DNA of 41,270 nucleotides from a bacterium (GTDB taxonomy: Bacteria > Patescibacteriota > Minisyncoccia > Phycocordibacterales > Phycocordibacteraceae): NCBI GenBank assembly GCA_023267755.1, contig JAHFMR010000006.1, forward strand, positions 1 to 41,270, in the 5' to 3' direction. A model generated the notes under the pieces. It was not told where the DNA came from, did no database searches, and saw nothing but the letters and a program-made list of their open reading frames with translations. Position 1 is the first letter of the stretch. Each line of letters begins with the position of its first letter. Positions 34,155-41,270 of this stretch are shown here, one piece after another. A program made the translations under genes and the position numbers.

Positions 34155-34705
34155 GGGGCTGTAAAGAGTATACCGTAGTGATGCGGCCCGGCGCGGAAGG
34201 ACTTGGTCTTATGGAATCCCCCGTTGATAAAAAACGCTTCAGCATCACTCTCGGGGACGACCTTCTCGCTCGTGGGGCCCATCCCGCCGTAGCTCCCTGC
34301 CCAATCAACCACGAGGAGCTTCCCGCCTGGTTTGAGAACACGTTTAATCTCCTCGAACAGCCCGAACCTGTTCTCGATCTGGAAGAAGGTGTTAGCGAGG
34401 ATAACTGCGTCAAGAGACTGATCGCGTAGGTGCGAGCCTCCCTGCTTCTCGATATCGCCCCAAACGGTGCTGATGATGCTCTGGTGGTGCTCGTGCGTGT
34501 TCAGCTTCAAGTGCTTGAGGATGTCTTCCTGCACGTCAACCGCGTAGACCTTCCCGCTGTGCCCCACCACTGCTGCCGCTGCACGCGCATAGTGACCGCT
34601 TCCGGCGCCGAAGTCGCCGACCTTCATCCCCTCGTGCAAGCCGAGCTGGAGCACTGTCTCGTGTGGAGAACTAAAATGCGCGCTCATACTCTTATAAAAT
34701 AACAC
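34151..34705 (-). CDS. Class I SAM-dependent methyltransferase
   Basis: LHEGMKVGDFGAGSGHYARAAAAVVGHSGKVYAVDVQEDILKHLK; LDAVILANTFFQIENR; RVLKPGGKLLVVDW. Confidence 0.9.
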   Translation of the reverse strand: MLFYKSMSAHFSSPHETVLQLGLHEGMKVGDFGAGSGHYARAAAAVVGHSGKVYAVDVQEDILKHLKLNTHEHHQSIISTVWGDIEKQGGSHLRDQSLDAVILANTFFQIENRFGLFEEIKRVLKPGGKLLVVDWAGSYGGMGPTSEKVVPESDAEAFFINGGFHKTKSFRAGPHHYGILFTAP

Positions 34706-34727
34706 GCGCGACCCTCCGGGTCGCGCG
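34705..34727 (-). terminator. Hairpin downstream of the 34745 gene, likely terminator
   Basis: cgcgcgaccc-tcc-gggtcgcgcg; on the minus strand followed by tgttatttta. Confidence 0.65.
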
Positions 34728-34744
34728 CAATCAACATCTCCAGT

Positions 34745-35047
34745 TCAAGCTATCCGGAGAATCTTCTTGAGCTTCCTTTCTCCTTTCTGAAAAGCCCTTA
34801 TCCTCTCGAGAGTCTGAAGGACTTTTGCTGCCGCCTCTTCCTCCGTTTCGCCGTAGGCAAACGTATCCTTGGTCTCCGACGGATGGAGTTTGTCGAGACC
34901 CCCGGTACCCGGTGTCACAACACGCACCAAGTATCTCGCCGGGCAATTCGGACTATATTCGACTTGGTAGACCAACCGACGCAACAGCTTCATCACGTCG
35001 CTGGTTACAACCCGCTTCTCTTCACTCTTCTTTTCCGCACGGCTCAT
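34745..35047 (-). CDS. Small protein of unknown function
   Basis: MSRAEKKSEEKRVVTSDVMKLLRRLVYQVEYSPNCPARYLVRVVTPGTGG...; start set at Met 35047, preceded by SD gggag. The upstream ORF extension runs through a palindrome and is unlikely coding. Confidence 0.6.
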   Translation of the reverse strand: MSRAEKKSEEKRVVTSDVMKLLRRLVYQVEYSPNCPARYLVRVVTPGTGGLDKLHPSETKDTFAYGETEEEAAAKVLQTLERIRAFQKGERKLKKILRIA

Positions 35048-35133
35048 GACTAATCTCCCTTGTTTGTGAAAAAACAATGAAATACCAAAACTTCCCCGAT
35101 AGTACTCTCCTCCCTCCATCCCCGCAATCTGTC

Positions 35134-35152
35134 TACAAGGTTCAACCTTGTA
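35134..35152. repeat. RAYT-associated palindrome copy 1 (upstream)
   Basis: tacaaggtt-c-aaccttgta, 9-bp perfect arms. Confidence 0.9.
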
Positions 35153-35164
35153 AAAATATACCGC

Positions 35165-35170
35165 TATAAT
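35165..35170 (+). promoter_or_regulatory. Perfect TATAAT -10 box of the transposase gene, 10 nt upstream of its ATG
   Basis: ccgcTATAATaaggggtgctATG. Confidence 0.65.
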
Positions 35171-35180
35171 AAGGGGTGCT

Positions 35181-35840
35181 ATGGCACGCACTTTTTCATT
35201 CGCTCCCGGTGAGTTTTATCACTTGTATAATCGCGGCACAGAAAAGCGGAATATATTCACTTCTAAAGCAGACCGCGACCGGTTCCTTACGCTTCTCTAC
35301 CTAGCAAACCAAGACATTCCCGCTGACTTAAAATTACAAGGTTCAACCTTGTTAGAGATAGTGAAACCAAAAGCGGGAGCTCCGCTTGTCGAGATCGTCT
35401 GTTATTGCCTCATGCCGAATCATTTCCACTTACTAGTACGCGAATTAGAAGACGGTGGGATTAGTAAATTTATGCAAAAAATTACGACTGGATACACGAT
35501 GTATTTCAATAAACGCTCCGACCGGAATGGCGCTCTCTTCCAAGGAAGATTTAAAGCGACTCACGTAGCTGATGATCGATACCTGCGCTACCTCATCTCA
35601 TACATTCATCTAAACCCTGTAAAACTTATCGAACCAAAGTGGAAAGAGACGGGTATTGCCAATCAAGTACACGCCGAGCGCTACCTCGAGACATATACTG
35701 CTTCAAGTTATCCCGATTATCTAGGTAAAAAACGCGCTGAAGGAATGATTCTTACTAAAGAAGCTCTGCCCGAATATTTCTCCTCTGGCTCCGACTTCAA
35801 AACCTTCGTCACAGAATGGCTTACCTATAAGTCCGATTAG
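35181..35840 (+). CDS. REP-associated tyrosine transposase (RAYT; Y1/IS200-like HUH transposase)
   Basis: FYHLYNRGTEKRNIF; HUH motif LMPNHFHLLV; catalytic Tyr region KITTGYTMYFNKR; FQGRFKATHV...YLRYLISYIHLNPVK. Confidence 0.93.
   Translation: MARTFSFAPGEFYHLYNRGTEKRNIFTSKADRDRFLTLLYLANQDIPADLKLQGSTLLEIVKPKAGAPLVEIVCYCLMPNHFHLLVRELEDGGISKFMQKITTGYTMYFNKRSDRNGALFQGRFKATHVADDRYLRYLISYIHLNPVKLIEPKWKETGIANQVHAERYLETYTASSYPDYLGKKRAEGMILTKEALPEYFSSGSDFKTFVTEWLTYKSD
35336..35352. repeat. RAYT-associated palindrome copy 2 (inside the transposase gene)
   Basis: acaaggtt-c-aaccttgt, 8-bp perfect arms, encoding LQGSTLL just upstream of the HUH motif. Confidence 0.9.
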
Positions 35841-35861
35841 TACAAGGTTCAACCTTGTACT
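35839..35861. repeat. RAYT-associated palindrome copy 3 (overlaps the transposase stop codon)
   Basis: agtacaaggtt-c-aaccttgtact, 11-bp perfect arms. Confidence 0.92.
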
Positions 35862-36040
35862 TAGGAGCCTATACCTTGGTTCGCCAATTTATTTCAAAAC
35901 AAATTGAATGCTTACCTGATATGTTCCATTTGGAAAATCTCAGCCAGAGGAATTGAAACTTGTTGTCGGCGATTTTCCCAAAACCAAACCGATTCAACGT
36001 AAGCTCTATATCTATAGACATACGCTGGGATGTTGATGTT

Positions 36041-38536
36041 CTACAACGCGGCCATCGAGGCAATCGAGTCGCCCTCGCGCATCTTCATCACGCGGACGCC
36101 CTGGGTGGCGCGCGAGAGCTGAGAGATGCTCTCGATCGAGGTGCGGATTACCTGCCCCTTCTTAGAGACAACAACTATCTCCTCGCCCTCTTGGCTATCA
36201 GTGACCACCTTGGCGCCGATAATCTCGCCGGTCTTGCTGGTCACCTCGGCAGTCTTAATCCCCGAGCCGCCACGGCCCTGCACCTTATATTCGCTCATCT
36301 TGGTGCGCTTGCCGTAACCCTTACTCATAATCACGAGGAGCGAGGCGTCCTTGGCGGCAAGCACGGGAATCACCTCCGCCGAGACAACACGATCACCCTT
36401 CTTCACTGTCATCCCCTTCACGCCGCCGGCGGTGCGACCCATCTCGCGCGCGTCCTCGACGTCGAAGCGGATCGACTGCCCCTTTGCGGTAACGATTGAG
36501 ACCGTGTCGCCTTCTGACGAGTGATTCGCCGAGACGAGCTTATCGCCTTTCTTAAGATTAATCGCGATGATGCCCGAGCGGCGAACATCGGCGAAGCTCT
36601 TAGCCGCCACACGCTTCACCACACCCTGTTCGGTGACGAAGGCCACCGAGGCCGCCTCGAGCGCTGCGCCCTTGGGCACCGGCAGTATCGAGGTCACCTT
36701 CTCTTCGCCGGCGAGCGAGAGGAAATTCATAATGCTCTTGCCCTTAGTGGCGCGCCGCCCCTCGGGAATCTCGTACATCTTGAGCTGATACGCCTTGCCG
36801 AGATCGGTGAAGAAAAGGAGATCGCTGTGCGCGGAGGCGACGACGAAATGCGTCACTATGTCTTCTTCCTTGGTCGCGATATCGACAACACCCACGCCTC
36901 CGCGCTTCTGACTCTTGTACTCGCTCGGATTGGTGCGCTTCACGTAGCCGCCCGCGGTGAGCACCAGGACAGAGTCTTCATCGGGGACGAGGTCCTCGAC
37001 CGAGATGTTCTGCACGCCGCCACGGACCACTCGTGTGCGGCGATCATCGCCATACTTCTCACCGAGCTCTTGGAGTTCCTTCTTCACCACCGCGAGAATC
37101 TTCTTAGGGGAGGAGAGGATATCCTTCAGCTTCTTGATAAGCGCCTGCACTTCAGCGAGCTCGTCTTCAAGCTTCTTACGTTCGAGACCGGCGAGCTTGG
37201 AGAGACGCATCTCGAGAATAGCGGCCGCCTGCAGTATGGAAAAACCGAACTTCTTCTGGAGCGCGAGGCTCGCCGATGGCACGTCAGCCGCCTTTTTGAT
37301 GATAGCGATAACCTCGTCGATATGGTCGAGCGCCTTGCAGAGCCCGAAGAGAATATGCTCGCGTGCCTCGGCCTGGCGGAGGTCGTACTCGGTGCGACGC
37401 TTCACCACCTCCTGGCGGTGACTGACGAAGTTCTCGAGCATCCCTGCAAGCGAGAGCATCTCGGGAACGCCGTCCACCAGCGCGAGCATATTGTAGTGGA
37501 AGGTGCTCTCGAGCTCGGTGTGCTTGTAGAGCGCGTTCAATACCGCCTGTGGATGCGCCGTTCCCTTAAGCTCCACCACAATGCGGACGTCCGGCCGGCC
37601 GTTGGCGTCGCCCGCAGACTCGTCGCGCAAGTCACGGATGCCCTCGAGCTTCTTGTCCTGTACGAGCTCGGCGATACGGACGATAAGCTCGCTCTTGTTC
37701 ACGCGGTATGGAATCGAGGTGATGATAATCTTGGTATCTTTCTTCCCATCATCAACAATCTCCGCCTCCCCGCGCACCACGACTGGCCCCTTGCCGCTGC
37801 CGTATGCGTGCTTGATATCCGCCTGATTGAAAGCGATGCCGCCCATCGGGAAGTCGGGCCCCTTCACGAACTGGAGCAGGTCGTCGGTGGTCGCGTCCGG
37901 ATTGTCGATAAGATGTACGGTGGCGTCTACCACCTCGCGCAGGTTGTGCGGCGGAATATTGGTCGCCATACCTACCGCGATACCAAGCGTCCCGTTGAGG
38001 AGGAGGTTCGGGAGTGCGGCCGGGAGCACCGTCGGCTCCTCGCGCGTGGCATCGTAGTTGGGCATCCACGCGACCGTCTCCTTCTCGAGATCAGAGAGGA
38101 GTGCATCGGCGAGACGCGACATCTTAGCCTCGGTGTAACGCATCGCCGCTGGCGAATCACCGTCGATAGAACCAAAGTTGCCCTGACCGAGCACGAGCGG
38201 ATAGCGGTAGGAGAACTCCTGCGCCATTTTTGCCATCGAGTCGTAGACGGCGATGTCCCCGTGCGGATGATACTTACCGAGCACGTCGCCCACCACGGTG
38301 GCCGACTTACGGAACTTCACATTCGGCGTGAGCCCCGCCTCCTTCATCGCGTAGAGGATGCGACGATGCACCGGCTTCAAGCCGTCGCGCACGTCCGGCA
38401 GGGCGCGCGCGGTGATTACGGTCATCGCGTAGTCGATATATGACTGCCGCATCTCGGCAACAATCGGCTGGATGATGACGTTCGCGGCGACAGGAGTCGC
38501 CGCGCCTTCTTCAATCTGTTCCTTACCGCGCGCCAT
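36041..38536 (-). CDS. gyrA: DNA gyrase subunit A
   Basis: [79 protein letters not shown]-like [22 protein letters not shown]. Confidence 0.97.
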   Translation of the reverse strand: MARGKEQIEEGAATPVAANVIIQPIVAEMRQSYIDYAMTVITARALPDVRDGLKPVHRRILYAMKEAGLTPNVKFRKSATVVGDVLGKYHPHGDIAVYDSMAKMAQEFSYRYPLVLGQGNFGSIDGDSPAAMRYTEAKMSRLADALLSDLEKETVAWMPNYDATREEPTVLPAALPNLLLNGTLGIAVGMATNIPPHNLREVVDATVHLIDNPDATTDDLLQFVKGPDFPMGGIAFNQADIKHAYGSGKGPVVVRGEAEIVDDGKKDTKIIITSIPYRVNKSELIVRIAELVQDKKLEGIRDLRDESAGDANGRPDVRIVVELKGTAHPQAVLNALYKHTELESTFHYNMLALVDGVPEMLSLAGMLENFVSHRQEVVKRRTEYDLRQAEAREHILFGLCKALDHIDEVIAIIKKAADVPSASLALQKKFGFSILQAAAILEMRLSKLAGLERKKLEDELAEVQALIKKLKDILSSPKKILAVVKKELQELGEKYGDDRRTRVVRGGVQNISVEDLVPDEDSVLVLTAGGYVKRTNPSEYKSQKRGGVGVVDIATKEEDIVTHFVVASAHSDLLFFTDLGKAYQLKMYEIPEGRRATKGKSIMNFLSLAGEEKVTSILPVPKGAALEAASVAFVTEQGVVKRVAAKSFADVRRSGIIAINLKKGDKLVSANHSSEGDTVSIVTAKGQSIRFDVEDAREMGRTAGGVKGMTVKKGDRVVSAEVIPVLAAKDASLLVIMSKGYGKRTKMSEYKVQGRGGSGIKTAEVTSKTGEIIGAKVVTDSQEGEEIVVVSKKGQVIRTSIESISQLSRATQGVRVMKMREGDSIASMAAL

Positions 38537-38561
38537 AGTGATTCAATTAATAAATAGAAAA

Positions 38562-38921
38562 CTAGAACGGTATGGTTGTCTGTTCTGCTCGCTTCGCGGC
38601 CGGTGTCGAGGAAGCGGTGTCGACAATCTCAATATGCGCAGGTGCATTCGTGTTCTCGAGCGCTGCCGCCACGCCCGCCACACCGCGTGTCGCACCGACC
38701 GAGTCGCTCGTATGCGCCACGACAACCTGCGAGTCTCCCTGTCGAGCCGCGTCAGCGAATGAGGTCTGCGGGATAGCGAATGAGCCAAGCGAGAGATTCC
38801 CCACGAGCCACACGAGTGCGATAAATGCGGTCGCCCCAGTCGCCGCGCCGAAGGCGACACGCTTACGGACGTGATGCGGCTTACCCTTGATGTGCTGAAT
38901 ATGTTCGGAGACCGTTTTCAT
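38562..38921 (-). CDS. Single-TM protein of unknown function
   Basis: 119 aa; basic N-terminus, TM segment AATGATAFIALVWLVGNLSLGSF, periplasmic/extracellular tail; sits between gyrA and the MBL gene. Confidence 0.65.
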   Translation of the reverse strand: MKTVSEHIQHIKGKPHHVRKRVAFGAATGATAFIALVWLVGNLSLGSFAIPQTSFADAARQGDSQVVVAHTSDSVGATRGVAGVAAALENTNAPAHIEIVDTASSTPAAKRAEQTTIPF

Positions 38922-38922
38922 A

Positions 38923-39588
38923 TTAGGGTGTTAGTACTAGTATACTCCCGTCGCGCCCGGCAAGATCCTTTTTCTTCAACGTAAGCTTGTCGACTTTCTC
39001 GCTCCCGTTCCCCGCTTCCTTGAGGAAGGTGTCGAGCGCCTTGTCTGCGCCGATGCCGCTCCAGTGCATCGGGATAATAATCTTCGGTTCGAGCGAGACC
39101 GCGAGCTCGTGCGCCTTAGCAGCTGAGAGGACGCCGTCGCCGCCAATCGGGACGAAAAGCACATCAATCTCGCCAATACCCTCGCGTGCCGCGGCCGAAA
39201 GCTCGGTGTCGGAGAGGGCGCCCAAGTGGACGAGCGTCATATCCTCAAGCTCCACACTATATATAGTGTTCACCGCCTCCTCCTGCCCCTTCGCGAGACC
39301 ATAATGGCTCTTGGAGAGGAATCCCTGCACGACAACACCCTGTCGCTCGTATTCGCCGGGGCCAGTAATCGCGAAGGGCACTTTGCCTGCCCTGAGTGGA
39401 TTCGAAGGGTCGCCATAGGTAACCTCCTCAATCCCGTTCATATCGGGGTGATTGCGCGAGACAAGAGCGATGTCCGCGCCGAAGCGCACCGGCGGGAGCG
39501 ACGCCCCTTTAGCGATAGGGTCGAAGACGAGCGTGAGATCGCCGAGCGTCACCTTAAAACACTGTCCACCGTGATGCGTGATGACCAT
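38923..39588 (-). CDS. MBL-fold metal-dependent hydrolase (UlaG-like)
   Basis: MVITHHGGQCFKVTLGDLTLVFDPI; ALVSRNHPDMNG; PFAITGPGEYERQGVVVQGF; LVHLGALSD; IIPMHWSGIGADKALDTFLKE. Confidence 0.87.
   Translation of the reverse strand: MVITHHGGQCFKVTLGDLTLVFDPIAKGASLPPVRFGADIALVSRNHPDMNGIEEVTYGDPSNPLRAGKVPFAITGPGEYERQGVVVQGFLSKSHYGLAKGQEEAVNTIYSVELEDMTLVHLGALSDTELSAAAREGIGEIDVLFVPIGGDGVLSAAKAHELAVSLEPKIIIPMHWSGIGADKALDTFLKEAGNGSEKVDKLTLKKKDLAGRDGSILVLTP
39254..39269. repeat. Perfect 16-bp palindrome in the MBL gene
   Basis: acactatatatagtgt. Confidence 0.5.
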
Positions 39589-39750
39589 ACGTTATCTCAA
39601 TTATAGCACGAAGTTATCCCCATCGCCACGGTTAGAGTTGAGGATTCTGTGGCGTGTGTGCTATATTTCCGAGTGGACGTTCCTGACAGCTCGTATCGTT
39701 ATGGGGTGTCCCAATCTGCCTCAATCCGCCTTTCCTACAGGAGAAATGCC

Positions 39751-39915
39751 ATGAAGAAGAAACTGACCGCTCTGAAGAGTCCCGGCCTGGAGATCGCCGA
39801 CGTGCCGGCCCTGATTGCTACCGCTGCTGCTGCCGAGGTCAACGGCATGGCTGCCCCGCCGGTCGCCAACTCCGCTTCCTTCAAGGCAGAACGCGGCGAA
39901 GGCAAGGGCAGCTGA
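39751..39915 (+). CDS. Short Ala-rich protein of unknown function (54 aa)
   Basis: MKKKLTALKSPGLEIADVPALIATAAAAEVNGMAAPPVANSASFKAERGEGKGS; SD caggaga 7 nt upstream, followed by an intrinsic terminator. Confidence 0.6.
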   Translation: MKKKLTALKSPGLEIADVPALIATAAAAEVNGMAAPPVANSASFKAERGEGKGS

Positions 39916-39941
39916 CCGAACAACCGGAAACCATAAGGACT

Positions 39942-39973
39942 GGGCACTCGTCAAGGGTGCCCTTTTAATTTTT
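39942..39973 (+). terminator. Intrinsic terminator of the 54-aa gene
   Basis: gggcac-tcgtcaagg-gtgccc then ttttaattttt. Confidence 0.85.
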
Positions 39974-40084
39974 CCTCCCTCCTGATACAATCCCCTTGTT
40001 GCGTGCAGAGAAGTAGGGAGCAGCTAACCCTTGCGCCGAAAGGCGCGAGTACCGCTCTTGAAAATCCGCACTGCTTTTATACAT

Positions 40085-41212
40085 ATGTCTGAAACGACAG
40101 AAGAGAAGAAGGTTGTCGCCCCCGCGGTGACTATCCACCTTCCCGATGGCCATCCGATGGCGGAGCTCCTCGGCGCTATCCCGACGCCGCCAGGCGCCGG
40201 TGACTTGGTCGAGGGCACCATCATCGCGATGGACCGTGGCCGCGTATACATTGACCTGCCTCCGTTTGGTACCGGCCTCATCTACGGCCGTGAGTACCTC
40301 AACGCCGCTGACGTCCTGCGCAAGGCTAATTCGGGCGACACTATCAGCGCTAAGGTTATCGACCCTGCTGGCCGCGACGGCTATATCGAGCTCTCGCTGA
40401 AGGAGGCGCGTCAGGCCGCTATCTGGGGCGAGGCCGAGACAGCTATCCTCGCGCAGACGGTCTACTCGCTCCCGGTGGAGGAGGCGAACAAGGGAGGTCT
40501 TATCCTCACCTGGCAGGGTATCCAAGGATTCCTCCCTGCTTCACAACTCTCTAAGGAGCACTACCCGCGCGTCCCCGAGGGCGATAAAGAAAAGATTCTT
40601 GGCGAGCTTATGTTGCTCATCGGTCATCCGCTCTCGGTGCGCATCATCACCGCTGACGCGAAGGAGGGTAAGCTTATCTTCTCCGAGCGCGCAGAGAACG
40701 AGGCTGAGGAGAAGGCGACCCTTATCGACAAGTACCAAGTCGGCGATACTGCCGAGGGAGAGGTCACGGGCGTGGTCGACTTCGGCGTCTTCGTCAAGAT
40801 TGAGCAAGGGCTCGAAGGGCTCGTCCATATTAGCGAGCTCGATTGGGGTCTCGTAGAGGATCCTCATTCACTCTTCTCAGTGGGCGACAAAGTGCGTGTG
40901 AAGATTATCGAGATTAAAGACGGCAAGGTCTCCCTCTCTATCAAGGCGCTTAAGGAGAACCCGTGGCACACCGCCGCCGAGCGCTACTCCAAGGGGATGG
41001 AGGTGCCGGGAGTTATCATCAAGTACAACAAGCACGGCGCGCTCGCTTCTATCGAAGAGGGTGTTGCTGGTCTCGTACACGTGAGCGAGTTTGAGTCGCC
41101 TGCGGCGCTTCGCGAGACACTCGAGCTCGGCAAGACGTATCCCTTCTCTATCGTGCTCTTCGAGCCGAAGGAGCAGCGTATGACGCTCACCTTCGCCGGA
41201 AAGAAGAAGTAA
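40085..41212 (+). CDS. rpsA: 30S ribosomal protein S1 (four S1 domains)
   Basis: GDLVEGTIIAMDRGRVYIDLPPFGTGLI; GDTAEGEVTGVVDFGVFVKIEQGLEGLVHISEL; GMEVPGVIIKYNKHGALASIEEGVAGLVHVSEF; start set at MSETTEEKK. Confidence 0.93.
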   Translation: MSETTEEKKVVAPAVTIHLPDGHPMAELLGAIPTPPGAGDLVEGTIIAMDRGRVYIDLPPFGTGLIYGREYLNAADVLRKANSGDTISAKVIDPAGRDGYIELSLKEARQAAIWGEAETAILAQTVYSLPVEEANKGGLILTWQGIQGFLPASQLSKEHYPRVPEGDKEKILGELMLLIGHPLSVRIITADAKEGKLIFSERAENEAEEKATLIDKYQVGDTAEGEVTGVVDFGVFVKIEQGLEGLVHISELDWGLVEDPHSLFSVGDKVRVKIIEIKDGKVSLSIKALKENPWHTAAERYSKGMEVPGVIIKYNKHGALASIEEGVAGLVHVSEFESPAALRETLELGKTYPFSIVLFEPKEQRMTLTFAGKKK

Positions 41213-41214
41213 GT

Positions 41215-41235
41215 TAGGGACATCGTAAGTCCCTA
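41215..41235. repeat. Palindrome 3' of rpsA, same core as the dnaX element
   Basis: tagggac-atcgtaa-gtcccta. Confidence 0.85.
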
Positions 41236-41241
41236 GATGCA

Positions 41242-41270
41242 ACCTCGCGGCGCCGGAGGCGCCGCGAGGT
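41242..41270. repeat. Strong GC-rich hairpin at the window edge, 13-bp perfect arms
   Basis: acctcgcggcgcc-gga-ggcgccgcgaggt; may continue past the window, and may be an rpsA terminator or another palindromic element. Confidence 0.7.

Noticed and set aside
35134-35152. Resemblance of AGGTTCAACCT to the tRNA T-arm (GGTTCRANNCC)
   Set aside because: No surrounding cloverleaf; similarity is limited to a few bases and likely coincidental.
34745-35191. Full-length 148-aa version of the small protein
   Set aside because: N-terminal 48 codons cross the RAYT upstream region and palindrome; a start at 35047 has an SD and looks more natural.
36521-38443. 640-aa + strand ORF antisense to gyrA
   Set aside because: Shadow ORF from biased codon usage; the minus strand encodes an unambiguous GyrA.

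Overview
The window is about 41 kb of gene-dense, mostly housekeeping sequence using the standard stop codons. The gene content and compactness suggest a Patescibacteria/CPR bacterium, probably Parcubacteria-like; this is inferred from protein style only, with no database search. Recognisable genes: dnaX, dus, ftsQ-like, serS, dprA, topA, relA/spoT, parB, peroxiredoxin, miaA, rpmG (missing from the ORF track), clpB, a cysteine desulfurase, infB, rbfA, gyrA, rpsA, six tRNAs, a tandem cluster of VirB2/T4SS-pilin-like small membrane proteins, an SPFH operon and a REP-associated tyrosine transposase (RAYT). The main discovery is a set of long, perfect or near-perfect palindromic elements. Several lie in frame inside essential genes (miaA x3, topA, cysteine desulfurase, dnaX), and others lie at gene ends or in leaders. 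A RAYT gene carries a related palindrome (CAAGGTTCAACCTTG) upstream, inside its own coding sequence and across its stop codon. This resembles a REP/BIME-RAYT system combined with Rickettsia-palindromic-element-like colonisation of coding sequence. Other items to check: a VirB2-like pilin fused to an M15-type peptidase domain, a Cys-rich pilin fusion, an LMW-phosphatase/HIT fusion, a DnaX without its zinc module, a degenerate HtrA-like protease, and a frameshifted secreted protein at the window edge.
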